In this document: one piece after another, positions 17,941 to 25,641 of the stretch
How the letters are laid out: each line of letters opens with the position of its first letter
How positions within the stretch are numbered: position 1 is the stretch's first letter
Assembly (NCBI GenBank): GCA_964428355.1
Contig: CAYRYU010000056.1
Coordinates: 1 to 44,581 of the forward strand
Source of the DNA: CAYRYU01 sp964428355
Lineage (GTDB): Bacteria > Muiribacteriota > Ozemobacteria > Ozemobacterales > Ozemobacteraceae
DNA: 44,581 bases
Direction: 5' to 3'
Position numbers and translations under genes: made by a program
Notes under the pieces: model-generated
What the model saw: only the letters and a program-made list of their open reading frames with translations
What the model was told of the DNA's origin: nothing
Database searches by the model: none

Positions 17941-18009
17941 CCACAGATTGCGCAGATGGGCGCAGATGGGATACGGTTTTCCATCTGAACCAATCTGCGA
18001 AATCTGTGG
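17941..18009. repeat. Intergenic 29-bp inverted repeat rich in CTGCG (copy 2)
   Basis: The left arm 17941-17969 (starts CCACAGATTGCGCAGATG) and right arm 17981-18009 match at 25 of 29 positions as reverse complements, around an 11-base loop. It sits in the 265-bp gap between convergent genes; the rest of that gap holds no feature I can support. The CGCAGAT unit is shared with copy 1 and the outer CCACAGA with the copy near 25474-25569. Confidence 0.8.
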
Positions 18010-18073
18010 AAAGGGTTTCATCTGCAAGGTTTCTGGTTTTCCTGGACTAAGAAAACCTCGAGTCCCTTCCGAA

Positions 18074-19366
18074 TCATTTTTTCGGCTGGCCCAGGAGCTT
18101 GTCAACCAGTTCTTCCAACGTGCGAACCTGTTCCGCGATTTTCGTGATATTCGGAATTGCCTGGTTCGCGAAAGCGTTCCCGGATGCCTCGACCTTCTTC
18201 ATGATTGCTTCGACGGTCGCCTTGATCCCGGGATCGTTCGTATCGAGTGACAGGAGCTCATCGTAGAACTCGAGGCACTCGGCCACCTGACGATCGTATT
18301 CCGGGGTCGCGGAGAATTTCGAATAGTATTGGAAGCATTTCTCAGCCTGTTCGGCGGCCTCTTTCTTTGCCGCGAGGGACGGGGTGTCGGGACCGCCGTG
18401 CTTGGAACACTCGACTTTTACAAGACCCTTTTCATCGAAAGTCAGCTTGTATTCACCTTCTCCCGGGCAGACTACCGGTTTGAGAATGTATTTCATCGAG
18501 AGAAGGGCCCCCGGTACATCGGCGGAAATGGTCGCAGGAAGCGGAAAGGGATGATCCATCACCATCATCTCGATGGCACCGGTCAAAACCCTTTGGTTGC
18601 TCTGACATATCTTCAATCCAGAGTCTTGCGCGGGTTCTTTGGGGGCCTCTTTCTCCCCGGGAACTGGTAGTTCGAGGATCCGGAACATTTCGGGGTCCTT
18701 CTTCGCCATCTTCAGGGTGTTCTCCACCATTCCTCTTTCATACTCGACGCAAGGCTTGATCTTGGCGAAGGGGCGGGGGATTCTCTTGAAAAAGCCGGTG
18801 ATCCTTTCCTTCCAATTGGTTTCCGGATGCCTTTCCGTGAATTCCAGCAGGGCATTTGCGGCCATCTTCCTGCATGCGATTCCCACCATCATGCTGATCA
18901 GGGTCCCATCCTTCTCGAGATGCTGCCCAACCATGAAGGAAGAAGTCAGCAGGTCAACCGCCCCCGTGAGATCTCCGGCCTTTTCGCGATCGTAAGAGAA
19001 AGCACGGGCCAGTTTCACCATCTGGCGCATCCGCTTGTAGGGAGGAACGGGATCCAGGAACGATTGCCCGTCGTCGGGAGTGAAATTGCATTCGGGACAG
19101 GCAGCCCCAAGCTTCAACAACTTGACGGCAGTATGGAATTTCTCATCGTCCAAGCATACCCGGCCCTCTGGACTGAGCTTTCCCAAATCCTCGAACTTTT
19201 CGATGGACCCGATATCGTCGATGACAGTTTCAGAAACGGCCGGAAGCTGGCCAATCGCAAGCAGATACCGGACCGCGGCGTTGGGATCGTTTCCCGGCCT
19301 TGCGGAAAGGGAAACCACGGACAACAAAAACAGGATCGTGCAGGAAGTGATGAATGGCGTCCTCAT
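18074..19366 (-). CDS. Secreted protein of unknown function in an ECF sigma operon
   Basis: Not recognised. The 430-residue protein has a signal peptide (ITSCTILFLLSVVSLSA) and is mainly helical. Cysteines occur as CPECNF (about 94-97) and again in a segment containing VVCPGEGEY and VECSKHGG, which could bind metal. The C-terminal 80 residues look helical and partly coiled-coil. ATG 19366 is preceded by AAGGAGG at ideal spacing. It lies 42 bp downstream of the membrane protein that follows the sigma factor, so it is probably the third gene of that operon and could be an envelope-stress target. Confidence 0.7.
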   Translation of the reverse strand: MRTPFITSCTILFLLSVVSLSARPGNDPNAAVRYLLAIGQLPAVSETVIDDIGSIEKFEDLGKLSPEGRVCLDDEKFHTAVKLLKLGAACPECNFTPDDGQSFLDPVPPYKRMRQMVKLARAFSYDREKAGDLTGAVDLLTSSFMVGQHLEKDGTLISMMVGIACRKMAANALLEFTERHPETNWKERITGFFKRIPRPFAKIKPCVEYERGMVENTLKMAKKDPEMFRILELPVPGEKEAPKEPAQDSGLKICQSNQRVLTGAIEMMVMDHPFPLPATISADVPGALLSMKYILKPVVCPGEGEYKLTFDEKGLVKVECSKHGGPDTPSLAAKKEAAEQAEKCFQYYSKFSATPEYDRQVAECLEFYDELLSLDTNDPGIKATVEAIMKKVEASGNAFANQAIPNITKIAEQVRTLEELVDKLLGQPKK

Positions 19367-19408
19367 TGAACATCCTCCTTGATGGATTTCGGATCGATGA
19401 GATCGTGG

Positions 19409-19867
19409 TCAGAGAGATTCTTCACTGACACTTGACCTTCCACTCAGGTCGAGGTCGAAGGCGAACTCCGGTTCGGACCGGGAAACTAGTGTTCGGCAGG
19501 CTTCCATACCTGAATTGAAGGAATCCTCAGACGGGGCGGCGGCAATGTGGAAAGCGGGGGAAACCGGAGTGGGGAGGGGGGAAACCGCGGGCAACCGCGG
19601 ATACGGGGTTTCGGTCGGGGCCTGGCCTGGTTTCTGGGGCGTCGAAGAGAACGACCAGAGGAACGCAACGAAGCCTGCCAGGAGGGCAAGTGCCACGGCA
19701 AGGAAAACGATGGTTCCGAATGGCCCTCGGGAAGGAGGGACAGCGGGTGTTTTGTTCCACCGAGCCCGTTTTTCGAGCCGGTCGATCAGCCCGCCGGTGA
19801 GCGGAGGGGTGGGATGGTTTTTTAACAGGGACTCTTCGAACGGCTCTTTTCCATTCATTCCTTCCAT
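19409..19867 (-). CDS. Single-pass membrane protein in the anti-sigma position
   Basis: The 152-residue protein has one membrane segment (GTIVFLAVALALLAGFVAFLW, about 51-71), a 50-residue cytoplasmic N terminus and a proline-rich outer tail. Position directly after an ECF sigma gene and this topology suggest an anti-sigma factor, but no zinc-binding HxxxCxxC motif is present and sequence alone does not prove it. Start 19867 has GGAG eight bases upstream and overlaps the sigma stop by 13 bp; start 19858 would give an ATGA overlap. Either way, translational coupling to the sigma factor is indicated. Confidence 0.65.
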   Translation of the reverse strand: MEGMNGKEPFEESLLKNHPTPPLTGGLIDRLEKRARWNKTPAVPPSRGPFGTIVFLAVALALLAGFVAFLWSFSSTPQKPGQAPTETPYPRLPAVSPLPTPVSPAFHIAAAPSEDSFNSGMEACRTLVSRSEPEFAFDLDLSGRSSVSEESL

Positions 19868-20367
19868 TTCAGTATCTCCTTCAGACGGGCCAACCCGTAC
19901 CGGTATCTGGATGCCAGGGTCTGCAGGGGAACACCCTGCTGTTCGGCGGATTCCGCGAGGGACAAGTTTCCCCAAATCCGCATGGCTACTGCTTCCCGCT
20001 GATCCCCGGGCAGTCGGCTCAAGGCGACCTGGATATCCACCGCCACCTCCAGGTCTGCCCCTGGACCTTCCGTCGAAAGCATGGCCTCTTCGCAGGAAAC
20101 CGTAGCCGGTCGCTTTCGGTTCTTCAGCGCCCCGTTCCGGACCGAGGCGAAGAGGTAGGCGGTCGGGTTGGATACGCCGGTCATGGTTTCCGGAGCCTCG
20201 ACCCAGGGCAGGAATGCATCGTGGATGAGGTCTTCCGCTTCCTGATCGCTGGTGGCAAAAGCCCGGATAAGGTAGCCTTTCAGACGGGGGCCGAGTTCCC
20301 TGTACAACGCCCGGAACCCATCCCGCGGGTTCCGGCGGAACAACTCCATGATCTGGCCATTTTCCAT
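19855..20367 (-). CDS. ECF-type RNA polymerase sigma factor
   Basis: The 170-residue protein has the sigma2 region (about 15-85: LYRELGPRLKGYLIRAF, EAEDLIHDAFL, PTAYLFASVRNGALK) and the sigma4 region (about 112-165: ALSRLPGDQREAVAMRIW, SLAESAEQQGVPLQTLASR). It directs RNA polymerase to a specific promoter set, probably in response to an envelope signal relayed by the membrane protein encoded next. The frame extends upstream to 20772, but ATG 20367 (MENGQIMEL) is the natural start with GGGAGG upstream. The divergent ankyrin gene shares the regulatory region. Confidence 0.88.
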   Translation of the reverse strand: MENGQIMELFRRNPRDGFRALYRELGPRLKGYLIRAFATSDQEAEDLIHDAFLPWVEAPETMTGVSNPTAYLFASVRNGALKNRKRPATVSCEEAMLSTEGPGADLEVAVDIQVALSRLPGDQREAVAMRIWGNLSLAESAEQQGVPLQTLASRYRYGLARLKEILKWKE

Positions 20368-20440
20368 GTTCGGCGTGGTCCTCCCGAAAGTAAGATACCC
20401 GAACCCGGCCGGATTATTTAAGGTATTTCCACCGGAAGAA

Positions 20441-20485
20441 AAGTTGCCGAGGGAAAAGTTCCGGAAGTGGAAGTTGACGAAACCA
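20441..20485. repeat. Three AAGTT direct repeats at exact 15-bp spacing
   Basis: AAGTTGCCGA at 20441, AAGTTCCGGA at 20456 and AAGTTGACGA at 20471 are phased 15 bp apart between the divergent sigma and ankyrin genes. Read on the minus strand the core is AACTT, with one copy as GGAACTT, which resembles the -35 core of ECF-dependent promoters. The third copy overlaps the -35 box of the ankyrin promoter. A regulator-binding or sigma autoregulation site is an inference. Confidence 0.5.
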
Positions 20486-20502
20486 TGGGCTCTCGCTAAG
20501 AT
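20474..20502 (+). promoter_or_regulatory. Candidate promoter for the ankyrin gene
   Basis: TTGACG, a 17-bp spacer and TAAGAT. The transcript would start near 20509, which argues against ATG 20501 as the start codon and for ATG 20606, which has AAGGAG 10 bases upstream. Confidence 0.55.
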
Positions 20503-20605
20503 GCCTGTAAAATCTTCTGCGGGAGTGGTTCTCCAGGGGATCGGGACGATCGTTTTTTTCCTGATCAGCCAGGGAGGACCGGAATCACCAAGGAGTCCGT
20601 CAGGA

Positions 20606-21892
20606 ATGGCCAAGCAGCCCGATCCGCCACCAGCCGGGTCTCTACATGCTTGTGTGACGCAGTTGACCCAAAGATCGGTCATCGGCGTCGGAACCATCAC
20701 CAGCGAGATGCTCAGGACGATCTTGGACCTTGTCGAGCGTGGCGCGGATCCTAACGAGATCTTCAACGGCATTTCACCCCTGGGCGCTGTTTCGGAAATC
20801 CTGGACCATCATGACTCCATGCGCTGGGGGTTCATGACCAACGCGATAGTCGGTCTCTTGTTCGCCTGTGGAGCAAGAAGAACGCGCCCCGGCTCCGAAG
20901 GGTTCGCCCCGATGCTGTATGAAGAGTTTTCGGGAGACAAAACGGGGCAGGAAATGGACGGAAGAAGTTTCTGGATCTGGGTTTCCCTTCTCGATGCCGC
21001 CTACAACAATCATCCTGAAACGTTCCGCCAACTTTTCCCCGAATGCAGGAAACCCGGTCGTTTGTACAAAGGCAATCAGCTCATCCACATTTCCGCTCGT
21101 TACGACAATGTTCTGGTCATGCAAATCCTCCTCGAATCCCATACCGATGCCACCATCTTGAATCGGAGCGGCCAATCCCCGCTCGAGATCGCTGCCGCGA
21201 ACGGATGTACCGAAACGCTCCGACTCCTTCTGGATTCCGGGATCGTTCCGAACCCCGTGGCTAAACCGTCCGAAAGCACCCTCCTGGAACTCGCAGCATC
21301 TTCCGGAAGCGCACCCACGGTTTTGGTTCTCCTGGAAAGAGGTTACTCACTCTGCGCCCTTAGGGGAGATGTATTGTGCTCCCCAATCCAGGCCGGAAGA
21401 ACCGGGAAAGCCCCAAAAGATGTCATCCCCGCGATCAGAGGCTTTTTTGCATCCCGTGGAACTATCTTCGAAGCTTCGGCTGCTGGAAATTTTCAGAGAG
21501 TCGGAGAATTGCTGGCGGGGGACCCAAAACTGGTTTCGCAAACCGGCCCCGAGGGCTTGGCGCCGATTCATTGGGCCGCCCTCGAGGGTCAGGAAGGGGT
21601 CATTCCGCTTCTCGTGGCGAAAGGGGCGGATGTCAACGGCAAAGACTCATCCGGCCGGACTCCGCTCTACCTGGCTTTTTTTCGGGAACGGTTGCCGACC
21701 ATACGTACCCTTCTGGAAAACGGTGCCGACATGTTCAAGGCAAACGATTCCGGGGAAAGACCGATCGACAAGGTCGACAAGATTCCCCCATCCCAACTGT
21801 CCAGATTTTTGGAACCTTTCCGCGGAAAAGCCGGATCGGGAAGAAGCCTGGTCCAGAAGTTCCGTGAATTCTTCGCGCCATGGTTCAAATGA
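20606..21892 (+). CDS. Ankyrin-repeat protein
   Basis: About 428 residues from ATG 20606, made largely of ankyrin repeats, a protein-interaction fold. Clear units include LIHISARYDNVLVMQILLES, SPLEIAAANGCTETLRLLLD, LLELAASSGSAPTVLVLLER, APIHWAALEGQEGVIPLLVA and TPLYLAFFRERLPTIRTLLE. The start is uncertain: ATG 20501 would add a weak hydrophobic segment (VVLQGIGTIVFFLI), which could be a signal peptide, but the promoter at 20474-20502 overlaps it and it has no ribosome-binding site. The gene is divergent from the ECF sigma gene. No catalytic domain is seen. Confidence 0.8.
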   Translation: MAKQPDPPPAGSLHACVTQLTQRSVIGVGTITSEMLRTILDLVERGADPNEIFNGISPLGAVSEILDHHDSMRWGFMTNAIVGLLFACGARRTRPGSEGFAPMLYEEFSGDKTGQEMDGRSFWIWVSLLDAAYNNHPETFRQLFPECRKPGRLYKGNQLIHISARYDNVLVMQILLESHTDATILNRSGQSPLEIAAANGCTETLRLLLDSGIVPNPVAKPSESTLLELAASSGSAPTVLVLLERGYSLCALRGDVLCSPIQAGRTGKAPKDVIPAIRGFFASRGTIFEASAAGNFQRVGELLAGDPKLVSQTGPEGLAPIHWAALEGQEGVIPLLVAKGADVNGKDSSGRTPLYLAFFRERLPTIRTLLENGADMFKANDSGERPIDKVDKIPPSQLSRFLEPFRGKAGSGRSLVQKFREFFAPWFK

Positions 21893-21931
21893 CCCGCTGA
21901 CGGCATTCGATCACGCAAGTTACCCCTGAAG

Positions 21932-21960
21932 TTGAACTGCCCCCTCTTCTCGGGTATCAT
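21932..21960 (+). promoter_or_regulatory. Promoter for the 165-residue secreted protein
   Basis: TTGAAC, a 17-bp spacer and TATCAT, about 60 bp upstream of ATG 22022. It lies in the 129-bp gap after the ankyrin gene, so the downstream gene has its own promoter. Confidence 0.6.
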
Positions 21961-22021
21961 CCATGCGCTGGTCCCATTGAACTCGGTTGGCCAGTATCAT
22001 ACCAAGTGAGGTTTCGATTTC

Positions 22022-22519
22022 ATGCGAGGTTTCAGAAACGTCCTTTTCCTTGTCGCTTTCAGCCTTCTAAGTAGCTCCTGCGTTTTTGGATACAACTATT
22101 ACGTGCAAAACTGGACCGCATACACCGCAAAGGTGTCGATTTACCAGGTTGCGGGGAAAACCATCAACGAAACGATTCCTCCCTTTACCTATCAGAAGAA
22201 GATCTCGGGTACCCTGGCCAACCTGTGCCAAAAAGTCGTTTTCACTTTTCCCGACCTGAAAGATAAAATGAGTCAAAAATTGCTCGAGATCAGTTTTACC
22301 TCCGGGCATGTGAAAGCCCCGAAAAGCCACTACTTCAGCTTGATCGGACATTCTGAAGAACTTGGTTACATTGTCCAGGGCCTTTGCGATGTCTATGATG
22401 ACCAGGAGAAGTGGAATTCCGTCCGGTGGGATACATTATTCACAAAAACGACTTCGAGTCCCCTCCCGAAACCGCCAGCCCCAAGGCCCCCTGCGCCAAG
22501 TGAAGGGGATTTGAAATAG
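22022..22519 (+). CDS. Small exported protein of unknown function
   Basis: Not recognised. The 165-residue protein has a signal peptide (LFLVAFSLLSSSCVFG); Cys20 follows LLSSS, a poor but possible lipobox, so it might be a lipoprotein. The mature part is rich in beta and aromatic residues (YNYYVQNWTAYTAKVSIYQV) and ends in a proline-rich tail (PLPKPPAPRPPAPSEG). It has its own promoter and a strong hairpin after the stop. Confidence 0.65.
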   Translation: MRGFRNVLFLVAFSLLSSSCVFGYNYYVQNWTAYTAKVSIYQVAGKTINETIPPFTYQKKISGTLANLCQKVVFTFPDLKDKMSQKLLEISFTSGHVKAPKSHYFSLIGHSEELGYIVQGLCDVYDDQEKWNSVRWDTLFTKTTSSPLPKPPAPRPPAPSEGDLK

Positions 22520-22569
22520 ATCACTTCCAGGAAAGACCCAAATCCGGAATTCGATCTCGGAAACCCGAA

Positions 22570-22594
22570 GAACCCCCTCCCTTGGAGGGGGTTC
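22570..22594. terminator. Perfect 11-bp hairpin between convergent genes
   Basis: GAACCCCCTCC, a CTT loop, and GGAGGGGGTTC form a perfect stem between the stops at 22519 (+) and 22637 (-). There is no T-run on the plus strand and only a T-rich patch on the minus strand, so it would be a two-way but non-canonical terminator. Confidence 0.6.
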
Positions 22595-22636
22595 CTGCTC
22601 AATGCCTGAAGGAGCTTGCCTTTCCCCGGGCCGACG

Positions 22637-24088
22637 CTACATTTTTGTCGCCACGCCGCCGGCGTACTCGATCTCCCCTCCCCTTTCAATTACCCGGTAC
22701 TTCCGCCTGTAGTCGTGGCCGAAATCCTCGACAAAGGAGACAGCGGGCTTCACCGCGCCCCCGGTTTCCTGCATGACCAGGTTTACCAGGGCAGAGGAGA
22801 TCTCCTTCCGGTTCCGGTCTTCCGCCAGGAGAATCCGGATCTCGAATCCCCCGGATCGACTTTGGACTGCCTTGACCTCGGCAATGGGGTGCGAGAGCCC
22901 CCCGTTCACCTCGTTCACCATCCGGTTGAAGAAGGAGGGAAAAAGCCGCCCACCGCTTCCGAAGGTCAGGTGGTTCTCGTCCTTGCCCTCGATTCCCCGC
23001 ATCATGAAGCGCTCCCGTCCACAGATGGTCTCGAACTCGACCCTGGCGATGTCCCGCATTTTGTACCGGATGAAGGGGAAATCCGTCAGGCCGAGCCGTG
23101 TGATTACCAGCTCCGGCATTCCCGCTGCATTGGGCTGGGTTTCCACGTATGCGACGTCGGAGAAGATCTCGAGCCCGTTCCCCGACTCATGGGCGATTTC
23201 CCCCAGTTCGACGGATCCGTATGAATCCTCTACGCGGCTCGCGGGGAACACTCGCGCGATGTTCCGCCTCTGGCAGTCGAAAAAGGTTTCCCCGCTCACG
23301 TTGATCGCCCTGGGTTGTGCGCGGAGGGGAAGGTCCAGCATCCTGATCCTGTGCGACACGAAGTTGAGGACGGAGGGAAAGATCAGGAGAAGATCGGGAT
23401 CGAAGGAATTCAACTCGGAGACCAGATTCCGGATCGTCGGCTCGTCCAAGGAGGAGAAAAGGATCAGCCTGAACCCCGAAAGCCAGTCGAATCTGTTCCA
23501 GAGGGCGAGGTCGTCGATGTTGTAGGTACCCTTCGGGTAGAAGACCAGGATGCGGGAACCCGGTTTCCAGCCAAGTTTCCGCCAGCACTTGAAGAAGGTG
23601 AACAACATCGATACCGCATGCTGCCTCGTCATCTTGACCGTCAGTGGAAGCCGGCTGGATCCCCCGGTCGCCATGGGAAGGAAAAAGTCCGGGCGCCGGA
23701 GCAGACGAAGGCTGGATAGCAGTCCGGTCGACACCCGGAAGGGACGGCCCACGGGCCGGTTCCCCTCCGAATCCAGCTTCAGGACGTCATCCCCCGCGCG
23801 GATGTAGTCCTCCTTTGAAAATGCGGGAAGGTCGGAGTAGGCCTTGAAAAAAGCGTCTTCCGACAATGCCTGGGCCCGGCGGAGAAAGTGGGAGAATCGG
23901 CCCCTGAAGAACGGGTTGCGTTGGTCCGCTGACGCAAGAATCTCGGTAAGCCTATCGCGAAGAAAAGGCCTTAGGGCCACGGGTGGATCGGCCTCGACGG
24001 TTTCCCGGAAAATTCGCTCCAATCCGGCGGTCTTGATCAGCAGCCGGAACCCCATTTCCCTGATGGACGAAACGTGTTTTCCAAACAT
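22637..24088 (-). CDS. PaaK/CapK-like adenylate-forming enzyme
   Basis: A member of the phenylacetate-CoA ligase/CapK/coenzyme F390 synthetase group, which activates carboxylates as adenylates; the substrate is unknown. The 483-residue protein shows the ATP-binding loop MATGGSSRLPLTV (about 138-150), SGETFFDCQ, DSYGSVELGEIAHE and FIRYKMRDIARVEF with the conserved RYxxxD. It lacks a signal peptide. No Shine-Dalgarno is present; an extended -10 box ends six bases before ATG 24088, so a leaderless transcript is likely. It is divergent from btaA, and a role in lipid or surface-polymer chemistry is only suggested by that position. Confidence 0.75.
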   Translation of the reverse strand: MFGKHVSSIREMGFRLLIKTAGLERIFRETVEADPPVALRPFLRDRLTEILASADQRNPFFRGRFSHFLRRAQALSEDAFFKAYSDLPAFSKEDYIRAGDDVLKLDSEGNRPVGRPFRVSTGLLSSLRLLRRPDFFLPMATGGSSRLPLTVKMTRQHAVSMLFTFFKCWRKLGWKPGSRILVFYPKGTYNIDDLALWNRFDWLSGFRLILFSSLDEPTIRNLVSELNSFDPDLLLIFPSVLNFVSHRIRMLDLPLRAQPRAINVSGETFFDCQRRNIARVFPASRVEDSYGSVELGEIAHESGNGLEIFSDVAYVETQPNAAGMPELVITRLGLTDFPFIRYKMRDIARVEFETICGRERFMMRGIEGKDENHLTFGSGGRLFPSFFNRMVNEVNGGLSHPIAEVKAVQSRSGGFEIRILLAEDRNRKEISSALVNLVMQETGGAVKPAVSFVEDFGHDYRRKYRVIERGGEIEYAGGVATKM

Positions 24089-24094
24089 GGGAAA

Positions 24095-24103
24095 ATGGTA
24101 TCA
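24095..24103 (-). promoter_or_regulatory. Extended -10 promoter with leaderless start for the PaaK/CapK-like gene
   Basis: On the minus strand TGATACCAT (TGn plus TACCAT) is followed by six bases and then ATG 24088. No -35 match is seen at 17 bp, as expected for an extended -10 element. The geometry repeats that at 7102-7114 and 14348-14360. Confidence 0.5.
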
Positions 24104-24172
24104 CATCCGCCCTGCCCCGCGGTCCGGGGAAACCGCCCTTCAAGACGTTCTTTTTGCGATTGGGGGGGAAGT

Positions 24173-24201
24173 TTGAAAATCGGGGGGGTTTCGGCTAACA
24201 T
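24173..24201 (+). promoter_or_regulatory. Promoter for btaA
   Basis: TTGAAA, a 17-bp spacer and TAACAT, giving a leader of about 48 nt that contains GGAG before ATG 24256. Confidence 0.6.
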
Positions 24202-24255
24202 GCCATTGATTCACATCCTTCCCCATTCGAAGCCCCCCCACGGAGAAAACCGCAG

Positions 24256-25428
24256 ATGACCGCGACTTCCTTTCAACAGCTCAGGGACCGGATCGACGAT
24301 TACTTTTTCGGACGAATCCATCAGGGGAACCTGATCTACAACACGTGCTGGGAGGATCCCCGGATCGACCGGCAGCTTCTTGCACTGGACGCGCGGAGCG
24401 AAGTGGTCATGATAACCAGCGCCGGCTGCAACGCCCTCGACTACCTCCTCGATGGAACCGCCCGTATCCACGCCGTCGATCTCAATTTCCGGCAGAATGC
24501 GCTCCTCGAGCTGAAGCTGGCTTTTTTCAAGGGTGCTTCACACGAAGATCTTTTCGCAGCCTTCGGCCGTGGCCGCCATCCAGGGTTCAGGGAACTTCTG
24601 GGGAAACTGGGGCCTCATCTTTCCCCCGAAACTGCGGCCTTCTGGAAAGCCAAGGAGTCCTACTTCACCTCCACGGGCCGGAAGTCTTTCTTCTACCGTG
24701 GCGGTGCGGGCCAGATCGCCTGGATCATCAGCCGTTTTCTCCTGGACATGGGAAAATACCTCAGAAACGAGGTTCGGGCTCTCCTGCGGGCCGGTTCCCT
24801 CGATGAGCAGGAGAGGCTCTTTTCAGGCATCGAGCCGAAGATCTGGAGTCCCCTCGCCACCTACATAGCCAGCAAGCCGGTTTCGATGGCGATGATGGGA
24901 GTCCCTCGTCAGCAGGTCGAGATGATCAGCAGGGAGCACCCCCGAGGCCTTGCGGGGTATCTCAAGGACAAGGTCCGCCATGTTTTCACCAAGATCCCGA
25001 CCAGGGACAACTACTTCTGGCGCGTGTACATCGACGGTGCTTATTCGACGGGTTGTTGTCCAAACTACCTCCGCCCGGAGAATTTCCCCACCCTCAGGGC
25101 AAGATCCGACCGGGTCAGGACCCACACGGCTTCATTCGCGGATTTCTTGAAGAAGAACCCGGGAAGGTATTCCCATTTCGTCCTTCTCGACCACCAGGAC
25201 TGGTTGGCGTCCCATAACCCGGAAGCGCTCGAGGAGGAGTGGCGGCTCATCCTGGCGAACAGCCGACCGGGAACCCGCATTTTGATGCGCTCCGCATCCC
25301 TCGAAGTGGACTTTCTGCCCGAAGCGGTCCGGAAAGTGCTGCGTTTCTTCAAGGAAAAGGCGGCGGCACTCCATGTCCTCGACCGGGTGGGAACCTACGG
25401 CAGCCTCCATTTCGCCGAAGTCGCATGA
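24256..25428 (+). CDS. btaA: S-adenosylmethionine:diacylglycerol 3-amino-3-carboxypropyltransferase (BtaA)
   Basis: First enzyme of betaine lipid (DGTS) synthesis: it moves the 3-amino-3-carboxypropyl group of S-adenosylmethionine onto diacylglycerol, making diacylglycerylhomoserine. The 390-residue protein is DUF3419-type throughout: GNLIYNTCWEDPRIDRQLL near the N terminus, the SAM site VVMITSAGCNALDYLLDG (about 50-67) and IHAVDLNFRQNALLELK, then FFYRGGAGQIAWI, YFWRVYIDGAYSTGCCPNYL, FVLLDHQDWL and RILMRSASLEVDF. The start has GGAGAAAACCGCAG upstream. The methyltransferase partner follows 213 bp downstream, beyond an inverted repeat. Confidence 0.88.
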   Translation: MTATSFQQLRDRIDDYFFGRIHQGNLIYNTCWEDPRIDRQLLALDARSEVVMITSAGCNALDYLLDGTARIHAVDLNFRQNALLELKLAFFKGASHEDLFAAFGRGRHPGFRELLGKLGPHLSPETAAFWKAKESYFTSTGRKSFFYRGGAGQIAWIISRFLLDMGKYLRNEVRALLRAGSLDEQERLFSGIEPKIWSPLATYIASKPVSMAMMGVPRQQVEMISREHPRGLAGYLKDKVRHVFTKIPTRDNYFWRVYIDGAYSTGCCPNYLRPENFPTLRARSDRVRTHTASFADFLKKNPGRYSHFVLLDHQDWLASHNPEALEEEWRLILANSRPGTRILMRSASLEVDFLPEAVRKVLRFFKEKAAALHVLDRVGTYGSLHFAEVA

Positions 25429-25473
25429 TCCCCGCGAAGTTGGGATTTTCGGGGAAGGAGAGAACCCCTGGAA

Positions 25474-25569
25474 GCCACAGAGCGCACAGAGGTTGTCGAT
25501 GGATCGGACAGGGTTTGTCCCTTTTTCGAGAACCCCGGGCTTTCTCCGTGTCCTCTGCGACTCTGTGGC
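25474..25569. repeat. Intergenic inverted repeat of the CCACAGAG type (copy 3)
   Basis: Left arm GCCACAGAGCGCACAGAGG (25474-25492) and right arm CCTCTGCGACTCTGTGGC (25552-25569) are imperfect reverse complements about 60 bp apart, between btaA and btaB. It is related in style and outer sequence to the repeats at 12049-12145 and 17941-18009. Unlike those, it separates two co-directional genes. Confidence 0.7.
25506..25526 (+). terminator. Possible weak terminator after btaA
   Basis: GGACA, loop GGGTT, TGTCC, then CTTTTTC. The stem is only 5 bp, so it might cause partial termination inside the repeat between btaA and btaB. Confidence 0.3.
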
Positions 25570-25641
25570 ATTCCTCGTCAGAAACCTGGCTACAGTCTCA
25601 GGTTCTCCGGTTCCTTTTTTTTCCAAGGAGAAAGTTGTGAA

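Noticed and set aside
20348..20605. Longer N terminus for the ankyrin protein
   Set aside because: The first part overlaps the divergent sigma gene and promoter region; ATG 20606 has the only good ribosome-binding site, though ATG 20501 cannot be excluded.
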